This document shows, piece by piece, positions 33,775 through 42,773 of a stretch of 64,000 nt of DNA. Location of the stretch: NCBI GenBank assembly GCA_965234475.1, contig OZ248397.1, positions 1,258,216 to 1,322,215 of the forward strand. The letters are read 5' to 3'. Position numbers and translations under genes: made by a program. The notes under the pieces are model-generated. The model was not told where the DNA came from and did not search any database. It saw only the letters and a program-made list of their open reading frames with translations. Positions within the stretch are counted from its first letter, which is position 1. The number at the start of each line of letters is the position of its first letter. This DNA comes from Methylopumilus sp947499625. GTDB lineage: Bacteria > Pseudomonadota > Gammaproteobacteria > Burkholderiales > Methylophilaceae.

Positions 33775-35103
33775 TTAAAAATCTGGGAGTAAAGATTTTT
33801 CTGTATTAACTTTTAATTCGGTTGGTGACTTGATATTAAATATTTTTAAAATGCCACCCATCACTGCAAGCAGTCTATATTCAGATTGTTCCACAGTATA
33901 GAGACCAGAAAGCAACGTCGACTTCGCCTGAAACATTTCATTTTCAGCGTTCATCAAGTCAAGTAAAGTTCGTTTACCAATCTCATATTGTGACTGATAT
34001 GCATCTTTAACTGAGGCCGCCTTGGTAGCACTCTCTACATAAAAATCTAAGGATATTTTAGTAGCCTTTCTTGCAACCCATGCTCGACCTACTTCTTCTT
34101 CAATCATTCTTTTAATATTATTTTCTCCTTCAATCGCTGAGTTGGCACGCGCACTGAGTTCCGCTATCTTAGCTTGATCAGCCCCCCCTCTAAAAAGATT
34201 GTAGTCCATCTTCATCATCAGCGTGTTGTCTTCATTCTTGCCTGTAATACCATCGATATTTCGATTTCTTGTCGCACCTGCCTCTAAACTAATGATTGGC
34301 ATATACCTTGATCTGGCTGCTGCTTCGGCCTCTTTGGCCGCCTTGGTGTCACTACTTGCCACCTTAAGGGATGCATTATTATTCGTCGCAATTTCGTTTG
34401 CCAATTCGACTAAAGCTGGTATGGCTCGCGAAATGGATTCGGGTTTAATTAAATTTTTAGGCAATTCACCCACCAGTCTTTTATAGCGAAATTTAGCGTC
34501 ATCGAGAGCGGCTTCCTTTGCAGCAAGGGTCGAACTGGCAAGCGCAGTTCTTCCTTCCGCCAGCTGAAGATCTGCTTGTGTTGCAATACCGGCCGTCGCA
34601 CGTTCACGAATTTTTTCTAGATAGTTTTGGTGGGACTCCAAATTATTTTTAGCAAGCTGAAAAATTTCTTCGGTCTTCAATACCTCCATATAAATATCTG
34701 CCACCCTCTGCGATACGGAGTCAGACACATCAAACACCTTACTATCGAGCGCTTCGAGCCTAGCTCTTTGTCTTTTAATCTCGCCTGAAACTGCCCCACC
34801 ATCATAGATCATCTGCCTTGCTATGATTGAAACCTCTTGTCGATCTAAGGATCTATCATTAATGGATGCGGTGTTGGTCCGCTCATTACCGCCCCCCAAT
34901 CTTAGATCAAGTGTCGGAAAACGTCCTGCTTTTGCATTGTCTAATTCTTTTTCACTTGCATTACGATTGGAGATAGCAGCCAAAACTTCTGGGTTGGTGC
35001 GAATGGCTTTTTCAATCGCTTGCGTAAGCGTATCCGCCGAAGCGGTTAGACTTCTAAAACATATACAAAGAAATAGGATGGTTGCACGATATCTAGGCGG
35101 CAA
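33775..35103 (-). CDS. Type I secretion outer membrane channel (TolC/LapE type)
   Basis: A 442-residue TolC-family protein with an N-terminal signal (about 1-23, ending ASA) and TLTQAIEKAIRTNPEV as the usual first helix of type I secretion TolC proteins. The two OEP repeats are recognisable from LRLGGGNERT and RQMIYDGGAVSGEIKRQRA, and from YNLFRGGADQAKIAELSARAN. The start is a TTG at 35103 inside the last codons of the repeat-protein gene (11-base overlap), so translation is coupled to its presumed substrate. The order substrate, channel, ABC, adaptor is a self-contained secretion cassette. Confidence 0.92.
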   Translation of the reverse strand: MPPRYRATILFLCICFRSLTASADTLTQAIEKAIRTNPEVLAAISNRNASEKELDNAKAGRFPTLDLRLGGGNERTNTASINDRSLDRQEVSIIARQMIYDGGAVSGEIKRQRARLEALDSKVFDVSDSVSQRVADIYMEVLKTEEIFQLAKNNLESHQNYLEKIRERATAGIATQADLQLAEGRTALASSTLAAKEAALDDAKFRYKRLVGELPKNLIKPESISRAIPALVELANEIATNNNASLKVASSDTKAAKEAEAAARSRYMPIISLEAGATRNRNIDGITGKNEDNTLMMKMDYNLFRGGADQAKIAELSARANSAIEGENNIKRMIEEEVGRAWVARKATKISLDFYVESATKAASVKDAYQSQYEIGKRTLLDLMNAENEMFQAKSTLLSGLYTVEQSEYRLLAVMGGILKIFNIKSPTELKVNTEKSLLPDF

Positions 35104-38100
35104 CTTGGGTCACCGTAATATTTTGCTGTAGAAGAAGTACAACGTTTTGTGTCAATGAAGAATTATCTATACCTACCCAAGTATCAAAATAATTGCCTGT
35201 TGCAGAATCATAGGTGTAGTTATCCGTTTGTAGCCAAGTCACAGCACCTCTTCCTGATGTGCGACTTGACGTGATGAGATCAACAGTGTCATCACTCGCT
35301 TTCCCTGAAATGACTATACCTTTAGCGTCCGAATTAAACACATCATCAAAATTAATATTAAGGTTATACGTGGTGCTATCTGATGAGCCTAAATCAATTT
35401 TTTCAATGCCAGTCACATTGGCTAAATTAATATTTTGTGTGCCATCAGTTAGACCACTAAAAATTAATGTATCAAGCCCTGTGCCCCCAGTTACTGTTGG
35501 AGTGCTCGATGCTTGTGTGAATGTTTCACTAGCGCTGGTTCCAACGGCAGGGGATGAAGAATTTGCACTCGCAATAGATAAATCTGCGTCACCGGTGTTT
35601 GTAAAGATACCTTGCTTACTCGTATCTGACCAATCAAAAACCCAACCCGCTTCTGTGCCAAGCCCACTCGAAGAACCTGCTGCTAAAATTCCACTATTCC
35701 AGCCAACACCATCCGCATCATAATAAGAGTAAACATTCACTTCGTTTGCGCTACCCCAAGCAGCATTTCCATCTTGCACATAATCAATCACATACGTTCC
35801 AGCTGCACTTAAATTATTGATCGTTTGGTTTGTAGAATATCCTAACCCACCTGTGACATCTGCCTTATTTACATAACCATAACCGTAATACACATCGCCC
35901 CCCGAAGTATAAGTAAAGTGAAAATTGTAATACTGCAAAGTACTCACTGAATTAGTAAAGTCAGCTTCCGTGGTGGGCGTAAAACCACTGCTTTGATTGT
36001 TGTAATTTACAACACTGCCTGATTCGGAACCAAGCCCACTAATACCGGCAACCCAATTGTTGCAAGTGCCACCAGCTTCTGCCACTGTGCCTGTGTCAGC
36101 ACCGCTCGTAATATTAGATGCTGTTTTAGCATAAGTAAATGTGGTGGTGGTCGGTGCACCTGTGATGGTGTAAGTGCCATCAATCGCATCATGGCCTGCG
36201 GTATTGATCGTCACACTGTCTCCTGTGACATAACCATGGGCAGTCGATGTGGTGATGGTGACGACATTACTTGTTAAAGCTACATTAGAAATATTAGAAA
36301 TAGTTATAGTGCCTGAAGCGGATGAGGTGTAGTTAAATGTTGTGGCAGTAACGCTCGTAATTTGAAAGTACCCGTTTAAACTTGAATAGGACGTATCTTC
36401 AACATAAACATAATCGCCAACAGCGTATCCGTGATTGCCTGATGTGGTGATAGTCGCAGTGGTGCCAGTGCGAGCAACTTGAGTAATTGTTTTTTCAAGA
36501 TGCACTTCAGTGTTGTAACCTGCACCTCCTACCCCCGTATCTGCATCATAATATTGATATACAGACACTCTATTTAAAGTGCCCCATGTTGATGCATACA
36601 CATAATCAATCGTGTAAATTCCTGCCTCGCCACTAATGGCGGGGGTTTGAGCATCTGTGATATTACCCACTGCATAAGTATTTGCAGCCGCGTAGCCATA
36701 GCCGTAATAAATATCACCTGAATTAGGTGCAGTCGTGTTGTAAGTAAAATGAAATTGGTAATATTGGAGTGTAGTATTAGATGTCACAAAGTCGGCTTCT
36801 GAGGCAGTGGTAAAAGTAGTAGTGCTAGCTCCAAGATTTGTAATCGAACCTGATTCAGAACCTAACCCTGTTGTACCTGATGCAGATACTGTGTTATCCC
36901 AATACACACCATCTGTATCGTAGTAGGAATAGATAGTCACTTCATTTTTAGTTCCGTTGTTACTGTTATACACATAATCAATCGTATAAATTCCTGCCTC
37001 GCCACTAATAGCATCAGCTTGCGTAGTTGTAATGTTGCCCACTGCATAAGTATTTGCAGCCGCGTAGCCATAGCCGTAATAAATATCACCTGACGTGTAA
37101 GTAAAATGGAATTGATAATATTGGACTAGGTTAGCTGAAGAAAAGTCAGCTTCCGTAGAGGTCGAAAAGGAAGTATTCAAACCATCATAACTCGTCACCG
37201 ACCCTGATTCAGAACCTAACCCTGTGTAACCCGCACCACTCGCCATATTGTTCCAACCAATACCACCCGTATCTGCATCGTAATAAGAATACACTTGCAC
37301 TTCACCGGCGGTACCGGAAGTCGTGTCATACACGTAGTCAATCGTATAAGTTCCTGCCTCGCCATTAATAGCAGCAGCTTGCGCAGATGTGATATTACCC
37401 ACTGCGTAGGTCGTATCAGATTTGAGTGTTGTGCCGTAACCGTAATAAGTATCCCCTGAGGTGTAAGTAAAGTGGAAGTAATAAATTTGTAAAGTAGCTG
37501 ATGTCGTCGTGAAATCTGCTTCAGTTGAAATTGAAAAACTATTAGTAAGCCCGGTTGAACTAGTGACTTTCCCTTCTTCAGAACCTAAACCTGTTTTACC
37601 CGAACCACTCACCGTGTTATCCCAACCAACACCACCCGTATCTGCATCGTAGTAGGAATAGATATTCACTTCACCGGCCGTACCATAAGTAGTGTCATAC
37701 ACCCAGTCAATCGTGTAAGTGCCTTGAGCACCGGTAGGTGTCACCACGGTTGCAGTGGTGTATGCACTATCGGTATAACCGTAACCGTAATAGGTGTCCC
37801 CTGTGGTGTAAGTGAAGTGGAAGTAATAAAGTTTTAAAGTCGGATCGGCAATTGTGCCGGTGTCAGCTGTGCTATTAATCGTGCCTGATGAGCCAGTGGT
37901 GGTGTAAGTAAATGTATCTGTCGTCACACCTGTGATGGTGTAAGTGCCATCAAGTACATCATTGCTTGTACTATTTACTGTGACGCGGTCACCTGTTTTA
38001 TAACCATGCGCAGCCGCGGTGATGGTAGCTGTCGTGGCTGAACGAGATACAAATGTAATGCCTGTCGCAATAAAGTCAGCTTCAGTGTCTGTACTAAAGC

Positions 38101-38173
38101 CTGTGCTCTTTTCTTTATAGTCAGTGATGGTGCCTGATTCAGAACCTAAACCTGTTTTACCCGAACCACTCAC
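35093..38173 (-). CDS. Repetitive Tyr/Gly-rich secreted protein, likely type I substrate
   Basis: A 1026-residue repeat protein. Five copies of a module of roughly 95-105 residues are seen, each with FHFTYTSGDTYYGYGY, then GTYTIDYVYD, EVxVYSYYDADTGG, GWDN and GLGSESG. Three smaller insertions of the type HGYxTGDxVxxN then GTYTITGVTTxTFTY lie near the N-terminus and middle. The C-terminal 150 residues have one RTX-like nonapeptide (GGTGLDTLI), IEKIDLGSSD and a hydrophobic end, fitting an uncleaved type I signal. It has no signal peptide. Its GTG start lies inside a repeat unit at the frame break with the upstream gene, so this is probably the 3-prime part of a larger gene. I do not recognise the main module. 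Confidence 0.6.
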   Translation of the reverse strand: MSGSGKTGLGSESGTITDYKEKSTGFSTDTEADFIATGITFVSRSATTATITAAAHGYKTGDRVTVNSTSNDVLDGTYTITGVTTDTFTYTTTGSSGTINSTADTGTIADPTLKLYYFHFTYTTGDTYYGYGYTDSAYTTATVVTPTGAQGTYTIDWVYDTTYGTAGEVNIYSYYDADTGGVGWDNTVSGSGKTGLGSEEGKVTSSTGLTNSFSISTEADFTTTSATLQIYYFHFTYTSGDTYYGYGTTLKSDTTYAVGNITSAQAAAINGEAGTYTIDYVYDTTSGTAGEVQVYSYYDADTGGIGWNNMASGAGYTGLGSESGSVTSYDGLNTSFSTSTEADFSSANLVQYYQFHFTYTSGDIYYGYGYAAANTYAVGNITTTQADAISGEAGIYTIDYVYNSNNGTKNEVTIYSYYDTDGVYWDNTVSASGTTGLGSESGSITNLGASTTTFTTASEADFVTSNTTLQYYQFHFTYNTTAPNSGDIYYGYGYAAANTYAVGNITDAQTPAISGEAGIYTIDYVYASTWGTLNRVSVYQYYDADTGVGGAGYNTEVHLEKTITQVARTGTTATITTSGNHGYAVGDYVYVEDTSYSSLNGYFQITSVTATTFNYTSSASGTITISNISNVALTSNVVTITTSTAHGYVTGDSVTINTAGHDAIDGTYTITGAPTTTTFTYAKTASNITSGADTGTVAEAGGTCNNWVAGISGLGSESGSVVNYNNQSSGFTPTTEADFTNSVSTLQYYNFHFTYTSGGDVYYGYGYVNKADVTGGLGYSTNQTINNLSAAGTYVIDYVQDGNAAWGSANEVNVYSYYDADGVGWNSGILAAGSSSGLGTEAGWVFDWSDTSKQGIFTNTGDADLSIASANSSSPAVGTSASETFTQASSTPTVTGGTGLDTLIFSGLTDGTQNINLANVTGIEKIDLGSSDSTTYNLNINFDDVFNSDAKGIVISGKASDDTVDLITSSRTSGRGAVTWLQTDNYTYDSATGNYFDTWVGIDNSSLTQNVVLLLQQNITVTQVAA

Positions 38174-41100
38174 CGTGTTGTTCCAACCGTGACGGCGCCT
38201 GAACTAAGTGCATCACTCCTTCCGTAGGCTAATGTACCGGCTGAAATGGTCGTTAACCCGGTGTAGGTGTTAGCCCCGGATAAGGTCCAAGTGCCTGACC
38301 CTTCTTTAGTTAAAGCTCCCACTCCTGAAATAATTCCACTTAATGTTTGAGTGGTTGTACCAATGGAAAGTGTTCCGGCATTAGCAATAGCACCTGCATA
38401 AGTTCCACTTCCTAATGTTCCTGTAACTGATAACGTTCCTGCAGAAATTGTCGTTGCACCTGTGTAGGTGTTAGCCCCTGAGAGGGTGAGCGTGCCAGAG
38501 CCTGATTTAGTGAGAGCTACGGTTGTGGCCGAACCGTTTTGTATAAGCCCTGAGAAGGTGGTTGATGTGTTAAGACCCCCTGCAGTTAAAGTGAGTGTGC
38601 CACTCGCACTGCTAGTGATCGTTCCTGCCCCTGCAATAGAACCCACCGTTTCAGAAAATCTATTTAAGTCAAATGTGCCTGTGACGACTAAAGCGCTGGC
38701 ATCCGCTATACGACTTGCGGCGCCAAGCTTTAAAGTACCGGCTGAAATGGTTGTTGTACCAGTATAGGTGTTAGCACCTTCGAGGGTGAGCGTGCCAGAG
38801 CCTGATTTAGTGAGAGCTACGGATGTAGCCGAACCGTTTTGTATAAGCCCTGAGAAGGTGGTTGATGTGTTATCACTCCCTGCAGTTAAAGTGAGTGTGC
38901 CACTCGCACTGCTAGTGATCGTTCCTGTTCCTGCCCCTGCAATAGAACCCACCGTTTCAGAAAATCCATTTAAGTCAAATGTGCCTGTGACGACTAAAGC
39001 GCTGGCATCCGCTATACGATCTGAGGCGCCAAGCTTTAAAGTACCGGCTGAAATGGTTGTTGTACCAGTATAGGTGTTAGCCCCTGAGAGGGTGAGCGTG
39101 CCAGAGCCTGATTTAGTGAGTGTGCCACCACTGCTTGTAAGGTTGGATAACCAAGTGACAGTTTGACTATTGGTATCAATCTTGTATTGTTGACTCGCAT
39201 CTGTACTAACACGTGATGAGTAGTCTGTAGTATTGGTGGCCGAGTATTGTAAAACACCACCACTCATAACAATACTACCAACGGATGTCGCGATCCCCAT
39301 GGGGCCAGAAGTGTTGCCATTTTGAGCAGACCCTAGATTAAGTGTACCGGCTGAAATAGTAGTCGTACCGGTATAGGTGTTAGCCCCTGAGAGGGTGAGC
39401 GTGCCTGAGCCTGATTTAGTGAGAGCACCACTACCGGCTAATATGGCAGTGATGGTGGTGTAATTGTCATGACTTATCGTATAGCTTGTTCCCGTTAAAA
39501 TGCTGCTACCGCGAATGTCACCCCCTCCACTACCGATGGTCACAACGCCGACAGTACTTGGGTGGTTTATCCATAAATAAGCCGCACCGGTAATGGAGAT
39601 GTTGTTACCCAAGCCCAAACTTCCTTCGCTTTGGGTCAGTATTAAACCATTGGTCAATGTAATACCACCGTAGAAGGTATTTTCGTTGTTGTGTAAATAG
39701 AGCCAACTTGAACCAGACTTAACCAAGGCAGTATTGCCCAATATTTTTCCTCGATAACGATGATCATAGCTACCAAAGTCATTGTTGAGTGTGAACGTGC
39801 CCCCGCCAAGGTCCATATCAGCGTAGGAACTGACGCCATAGGAGGGGGCGCTCGGTAAAGAATTCAATGTGACCGAAAGAGGGCCTACACCTGTGCCGGA
39901 AGCTGTGATTGAATAACTGGTGCCAGACGGCCCTAGTATAATGTTTGCCCCAGTAAGTGTAAGGGTTGCGGCGGCAGCACCTGCACTTTTCAAAATAGAG
40001 CCATTTACGGTAATCGTTCCATCAGATTGCGAACCGGTTGAAATTGAAACATTGGTGCCGGTATTCAGCGCACTATTAATGTTAGATACATTAATAACGC
40101 TAGTTTCGAGGGCTGTAAAATCAGTGCCAGAGGTGAAGGACGTGCCGCTATTTGATGCAGTCGATATACTGACATTAAAGGGGTCAAGCAGCCATTCACC
40201 CCCGTTGCCGAAAGAGGAAGCCGCACTCACCATAATATCGTCGGTTAATAGGCGATGACCAGAGGTTTCAATCATGCCACCATTGCCACCTAAAATACCT
40301 GCGTCAGCTATAAAATTCCCATAAGCGCGGGTAATACTTAAGGGATTGCTAATATCAGACCATGCCACGATGGTGCCGCCATTGCCAAAACCCGATGCGC
40401 TGGCATCGAGGACCGCCCCTTGATGTATCGTGTTATACGTAGATTGGAAAACACCATGACTTCCTTGCCAGTCGCCTCCCACTAAGATCTTGCCGCCCCC
40501 ATTAAGGCCTTGTGCTTTAAGACGACTTAAAGAGCCGAGGGTCACTTCTTTTCCCGTGAGGGTTATTTGGCCTCCAACATCTTGCAATGAACTCACATCT
40601 ATCGTGCCATTGATGAAGCTAGCGCCCCCTGGGCCTGCATCTACCACAACAGTTTTAGCCTTGATTTGACCGGTTGTGGAGACGAGTCGAACGACCCCAT
40701 TCTCCGTGACGAATGCATTAGCACTTTGAGGCATATTAATGGTTTGATCGACCAGATCTTGCGAAGATCGCGCTTTGAGGATGACCGTCCCTGACTCTGC
40801 CTTCATGTCACCGCTATTCTCAATAAAGGCTGCTAAAGAAGATTCATCTACCGCTATGCTTAATTTACGATTCGGGTCGAGCGCTACAGTCACTTTTTTG
40901 CCACTCACTAAAGCAACGTCCCCGAGGGTCGCGACGATAGTGCCCTCATTTCTCACATCAGGACCAATTAAAGCAACCGCCTCTCCTTTGATCGAGCCTT
41001 GATTAGTAATCGGTTGGTTGCTGGTACGCGTGAATTCATAATGCCCAGAGAGGAAGTTTTGATCAGTGATATCGCTCACGCTAGCCACTATTAAACCGAC

Positions 41101-41511
41101 ATCTACCATGGACCCACGGCCGAATAAAATACCACTTGGATTGACTAAAAAGATATTGCCATTCGCGCTCATCTGACCAAAGATGCTCGATGGACTCCCG
41201 CCTGTCACGCGGTTTAAGGTGATGGCATTGGCTGAAGGCTGTTGAAAGTTGACCGACGCATCGCGACCGATGCTAAAGGATTGCCAGTTGATGATACCAC
41301 TCTGTGAGGCTTGATTTATTTGCATCTGGCCTAGTGCACTAGTGATATTAATATCGCCTGCGGCAATGACAGGGTCGGTTGGGAGGGTTAAATTATCAGC
41401 CTGTACATGAAAGGTCGCAAGTAAGCAGGCCATAAACCAAGCGACAGATTGCGTTGTCCGGCTCTGTTTTTTTCTTTTTAATAAAAAGTATTTATGGTTG
41501 AGTGTCTGCAA
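38170..41511 (-). CDS. Filamentous-haemagglutinin-like protein with autotransporter beta repeats
   Basis: An 1113-residue exported protein. An extended basic N-terminus (YFLLKRKKQSRTTQ) leads a signal peptide ending HVQA, then a two-partner-secretion (TPS) domain at about 40-290 with GIINWQSFSIG, NRVTGGSPSSIFGQ and NPSGILFG. A beta-helix region follows, and from about residue 690 there are PATR-type repeats (GTLTLSGANTYTGTTTISAGTL), some nearly identical in DNA. The start is a TTG at 41511 directly after an in-frame stop, so it is uncertain. It ends abruptly after SSGAVTVGTT without a C-terminal domain, at the point where the next gene begins in another frame. No TpsB partner is in the window. 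Confidence 0.75.
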   Translation of the reverse strand: MQTLNHKYFLLKRKKQSRTTQSVAWFMACLLATFHVQADNLTLPTDPVIAAGDINITSALGQMQINQASQSGIINWQSFSIGRDASVNFQQPSANAITLNRVTGGSPSSIFGQMSANGNIFLVNPSGILFGRGSMVDVGLIVASVSDITDQNFLSGHYEFTRTSNQPITNQGSIKGEAVALIGPDVRNEGTIVATLGDVALVSGKKVTVALDPNRKLSIAVDESSLAAFIENSGDMKAESGTVILKARSSQDLVDQTINMPQSANAFVTENGVVRLVSTTGQIKAKTVVVDAGPGGASFINGTIDVSSLQDVGGQITLTGKEVTLGSLSRLKAQGLNGGGKILVGGDWQGSHGVFQSTYNTIHQGAVLDASASGFGNGGTIVAWSDISNPLSITRAYGNFIADAGILGGNGGMIETSGHRLLTDDIMVSAASSFGNGGEWLLDPFNVSISTASNSGTSFTSGTDFTALETSVINVSNINSALNTGTNVSISTGSQSDGTITVNGSILKSAGAAAATLTLTGANIILGPSGTSYSITASGTGVGPLSVTLNSLPSAPSYGVSSYADMDLGGGTFTLNNDFGSYDHRYRGKILGNTALVKSGSSWLYLHNNENTFYGGITLTNGLILTQSEGSLGLGNNISITGAAYLWINHPSTVGVVTIGSGGGDIRGSSILTGTSYTISHDNYTTITAILAGSGALTKSGSGTLTLSGANTYTGTTTISAGTLNLGSAQNGNTSGPMGIATSVGSIVMSGGVLQYSATNTTDYSSRVSTDASQQYKIDTNSQTVTWLSNLTSSGGTLTKSGSGTLTLSGANTYTGTTTISAGTLKLGASDRIADASALVVTGTFDLNGFSETVGSIAGAGTGTITSSASGTLTLTAGSDNTSTTFSGLIQNGSATSVALTKSGSGTLTLEGANTYTGTTTISAGTLKLGAASRIADASALVVTGTFDLNRFSETVGSIAGAGTITSSASGTLTLTAGGLNTSTTFSGLIQNGSATTVALTKSGSGTLTLSGANTYTGATTISAGTLSVTGTLGSGTYAGAIANAGTLSIGTTTQTLSGIISGVGALTKEGSGTWTLSGANTYTGLTTISAGTLAYGRSDALSSGAVTVGTTR
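38468..39073. repeat. Two near-identical ~300-base tandem repeats in the haemagglutinin-like gene
   Basis: Units 38468-38767 and 38768-39073 are almost identical over about 300 bases, differing mainly at scattered positions and by one 6-base insertion (codons GT). Each encodes a PATR motif plus the block RIADASALVVTGTFDLN, SETVGSIAGAG and STTFSGLIQNGSAT. A shortened third copy begins at 39074. Such DNA is prone to recombination and to collapse in short-read assembly. Confidence 0.85.
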
Positions 41512-41789
41512 AAAATATGTCCATTATTTAGGATAGATTAACTATACCTTTCTTAACGCTCTAGCTTCATGACAAACGTCTTTAAAATTTTACTCTTTAT
41601 TGCTATCTAGAGGCGATTTGTTATGTATTTACATGGGGTAAAAACACTCATGTTTCACACCATATAAAATCATGCTTTAGTCTTTTTTTCGTCGGCTAAA
41701 GATAATGAATTATTTTTTTATAAAATCAACAACACAAGATAAAATATGACATACGGTATTTAAAAAAAATTAACCCTAAGGACCCGCAA
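41512..41789. other. Divergent AT-rich gap before the polysaccharide-precursor region
   Basis: This 278-base gap separates the leftward haemagglutinin-like gene from the rightward small membrane protein gene. It is very AT-rich with no open frame of note and must hold a promoter for the secretion cluster on the minus strand. No clear consensus promoter or terminator hairpin was identified. AAGGA upstream of 41790 is the only confident signal. Confidence 0.5.
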
Positions 41790-42200
41790 ATGGAATTCGA
41801 CCAAAAAGATGAAACCCCTTTTAATCTCCCCGAAAAAAAAGAGACCAATAAAAAAACATTAGCGGTTTATATTGCAGCAGGTGTGATCTCTATCAGTTCG
41901 TTAATATTTGGTTATGCGAGTTATCAGGCTACCTACTTTAAAGATGCTGAAATCAAGAAACTTAAATCTGACTTAGAAGAAGCCAACATAAAACTATTGC
42001 GTATCGATGCTCTTGAAAATGAAGTCAAAGAATTGGAAACTTCTTTAGCAAAAAAGACTGCTACGAAAGCAGAACCAAAAAAAGAAAAGACACCCTTGGC
42101 TAAAAAAGAAGTCAAAAAAATAGTGCCTGCAAAAAAGGTGGCAAAGAAAACAAAAATACAGGCAGGGAAAGCTCAAGAAAAAAAATCACTTAAGAAGTAA
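41790..42200 (+). CDS. Small membrane protein with coiled coil and Lys-rich tail
   Basis: A 136-residue protein of unknown function. An N-terminal charged segment (about 1-22) precedes one membrane segment (LAVYIAAGVISISSLIFGYA, about 24-43). A coiled coil with heptad leucines and isoleucines follows (KKLKSDLEEANIKLLRIDAL to about 90). The tail of roughly 50 residues is composed mostly of Lys, Ala, Glu and Pro (KKEVKKIVPAKKVAKKT), like histone-H1-type tails. A protein of the same plan is encoded at 45100-45414. The AAGGA site at 41779-41783 supports translation. Both flank ugd and the epimerase gene; the link is suggestive only. Confidence 0.6.
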   Translation: MEFDQKDETPFNLPEKKETNKKTLAVYIAAGVISISSLIFGYASYQATYFKDAEIKKLKSDLEEANIKLLRIDALENEVKELETSLAKKTATKAEPKKEKTPLAKKEVKKIVPAKKVAKKTKIQAGKAQEKKSLKK

Positions 42201-42340
42201 ATTTTAAAATCAGAAAAAACACTTATGTCAACCCATTTACTGTAAGGTCACTTGCCACGGAGTACGCCTGACCAAAAAAAACGTTTTAGGGTGGTTTAGA
42301 TAAAGGGTGATACCGATGATCCTTTTTTATCGCGAATAAA

Positions 42341-42667
42341 TTATTCTGCGGTTTTTGTCGCTTTATTTTTTTCTAAGGATTTTTTAGGCTCGTTACCTAA
42401 GTGAAGATCGATACCTTTAATTAAATTTTTAAATTCGTCTGTATACGTGATTTTTTTAAGGTCAGTTTTTTGGCCATAAAGTGACATGGCAGAAAAAATA
42501 ATGGTATATAAAAGAATCACTGTAGCAACCACTGTGGTCTCAAAAAAATAATCTCGCACTAAAGTGAGGAGTGGATCTAACCACACCCAGCCTTCTTTCA
42601 CCTGATACGCAAGATTGTCTTCCCAAACCGATTGCATGGTATTTAAATATTCAAATAAAGCCGTCAT
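42341..42667 (-). CDS. Small membrane protein, function unknown
   Basis: A 108-residue protein with an amphipathic N-terminal part rich in Trp and Tyr (LNTMQSVWEDNLAYQVKEGWVW), one strong membrane segment at about 43-63 (TTVVATVILLYTIIFSAMSLYG) and a Lys-rich hydrophilic C-terminus (KKSLEKNKATKTAE). It shares no motif I recognise. It is convergent with the upstream small membrane protein gene and divergent from ugd. Codon use looks like that of neighbouring genes and the product has a sensible membrane-protein layout, so I think it real. Confidence 0.55.
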   Translation of the reverse strand: MTALFEYLNTMQSVWEDNLAYQVKEGWVWLDPLLTLVRDYFFETTVVATVILLYTIIFSAMSLYGQKTDLKKITYTDEFKNLIKGIDLHLGNEPKKSLEKNKATKTAE

Positions 42668-42773
42668 TGTTTGCTCTTCTTATATTCAGCAAATTATAAG
42701 TGAATTCCGTATCTAGAAAAGACAAGCATTTAATAAAAGAGGTAAAATATAGCTTTAAATTCAACGAATTATT

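Noticed and set aside
38468..40258. Long plus-strand open frames opposite the haemagglutinin-like gene
   Set aside because: They are antisense shadows of the Thr/Gly/Ser-rich repeats: same unit repeated, no ribosome sites, no sensible protein features.
35093..41511. CRISPR-like regular repeats
   Set aside because: The repeats are in-frame protein-coding units of about 300 bases, not short repeats with unique spacers; no cas genes.
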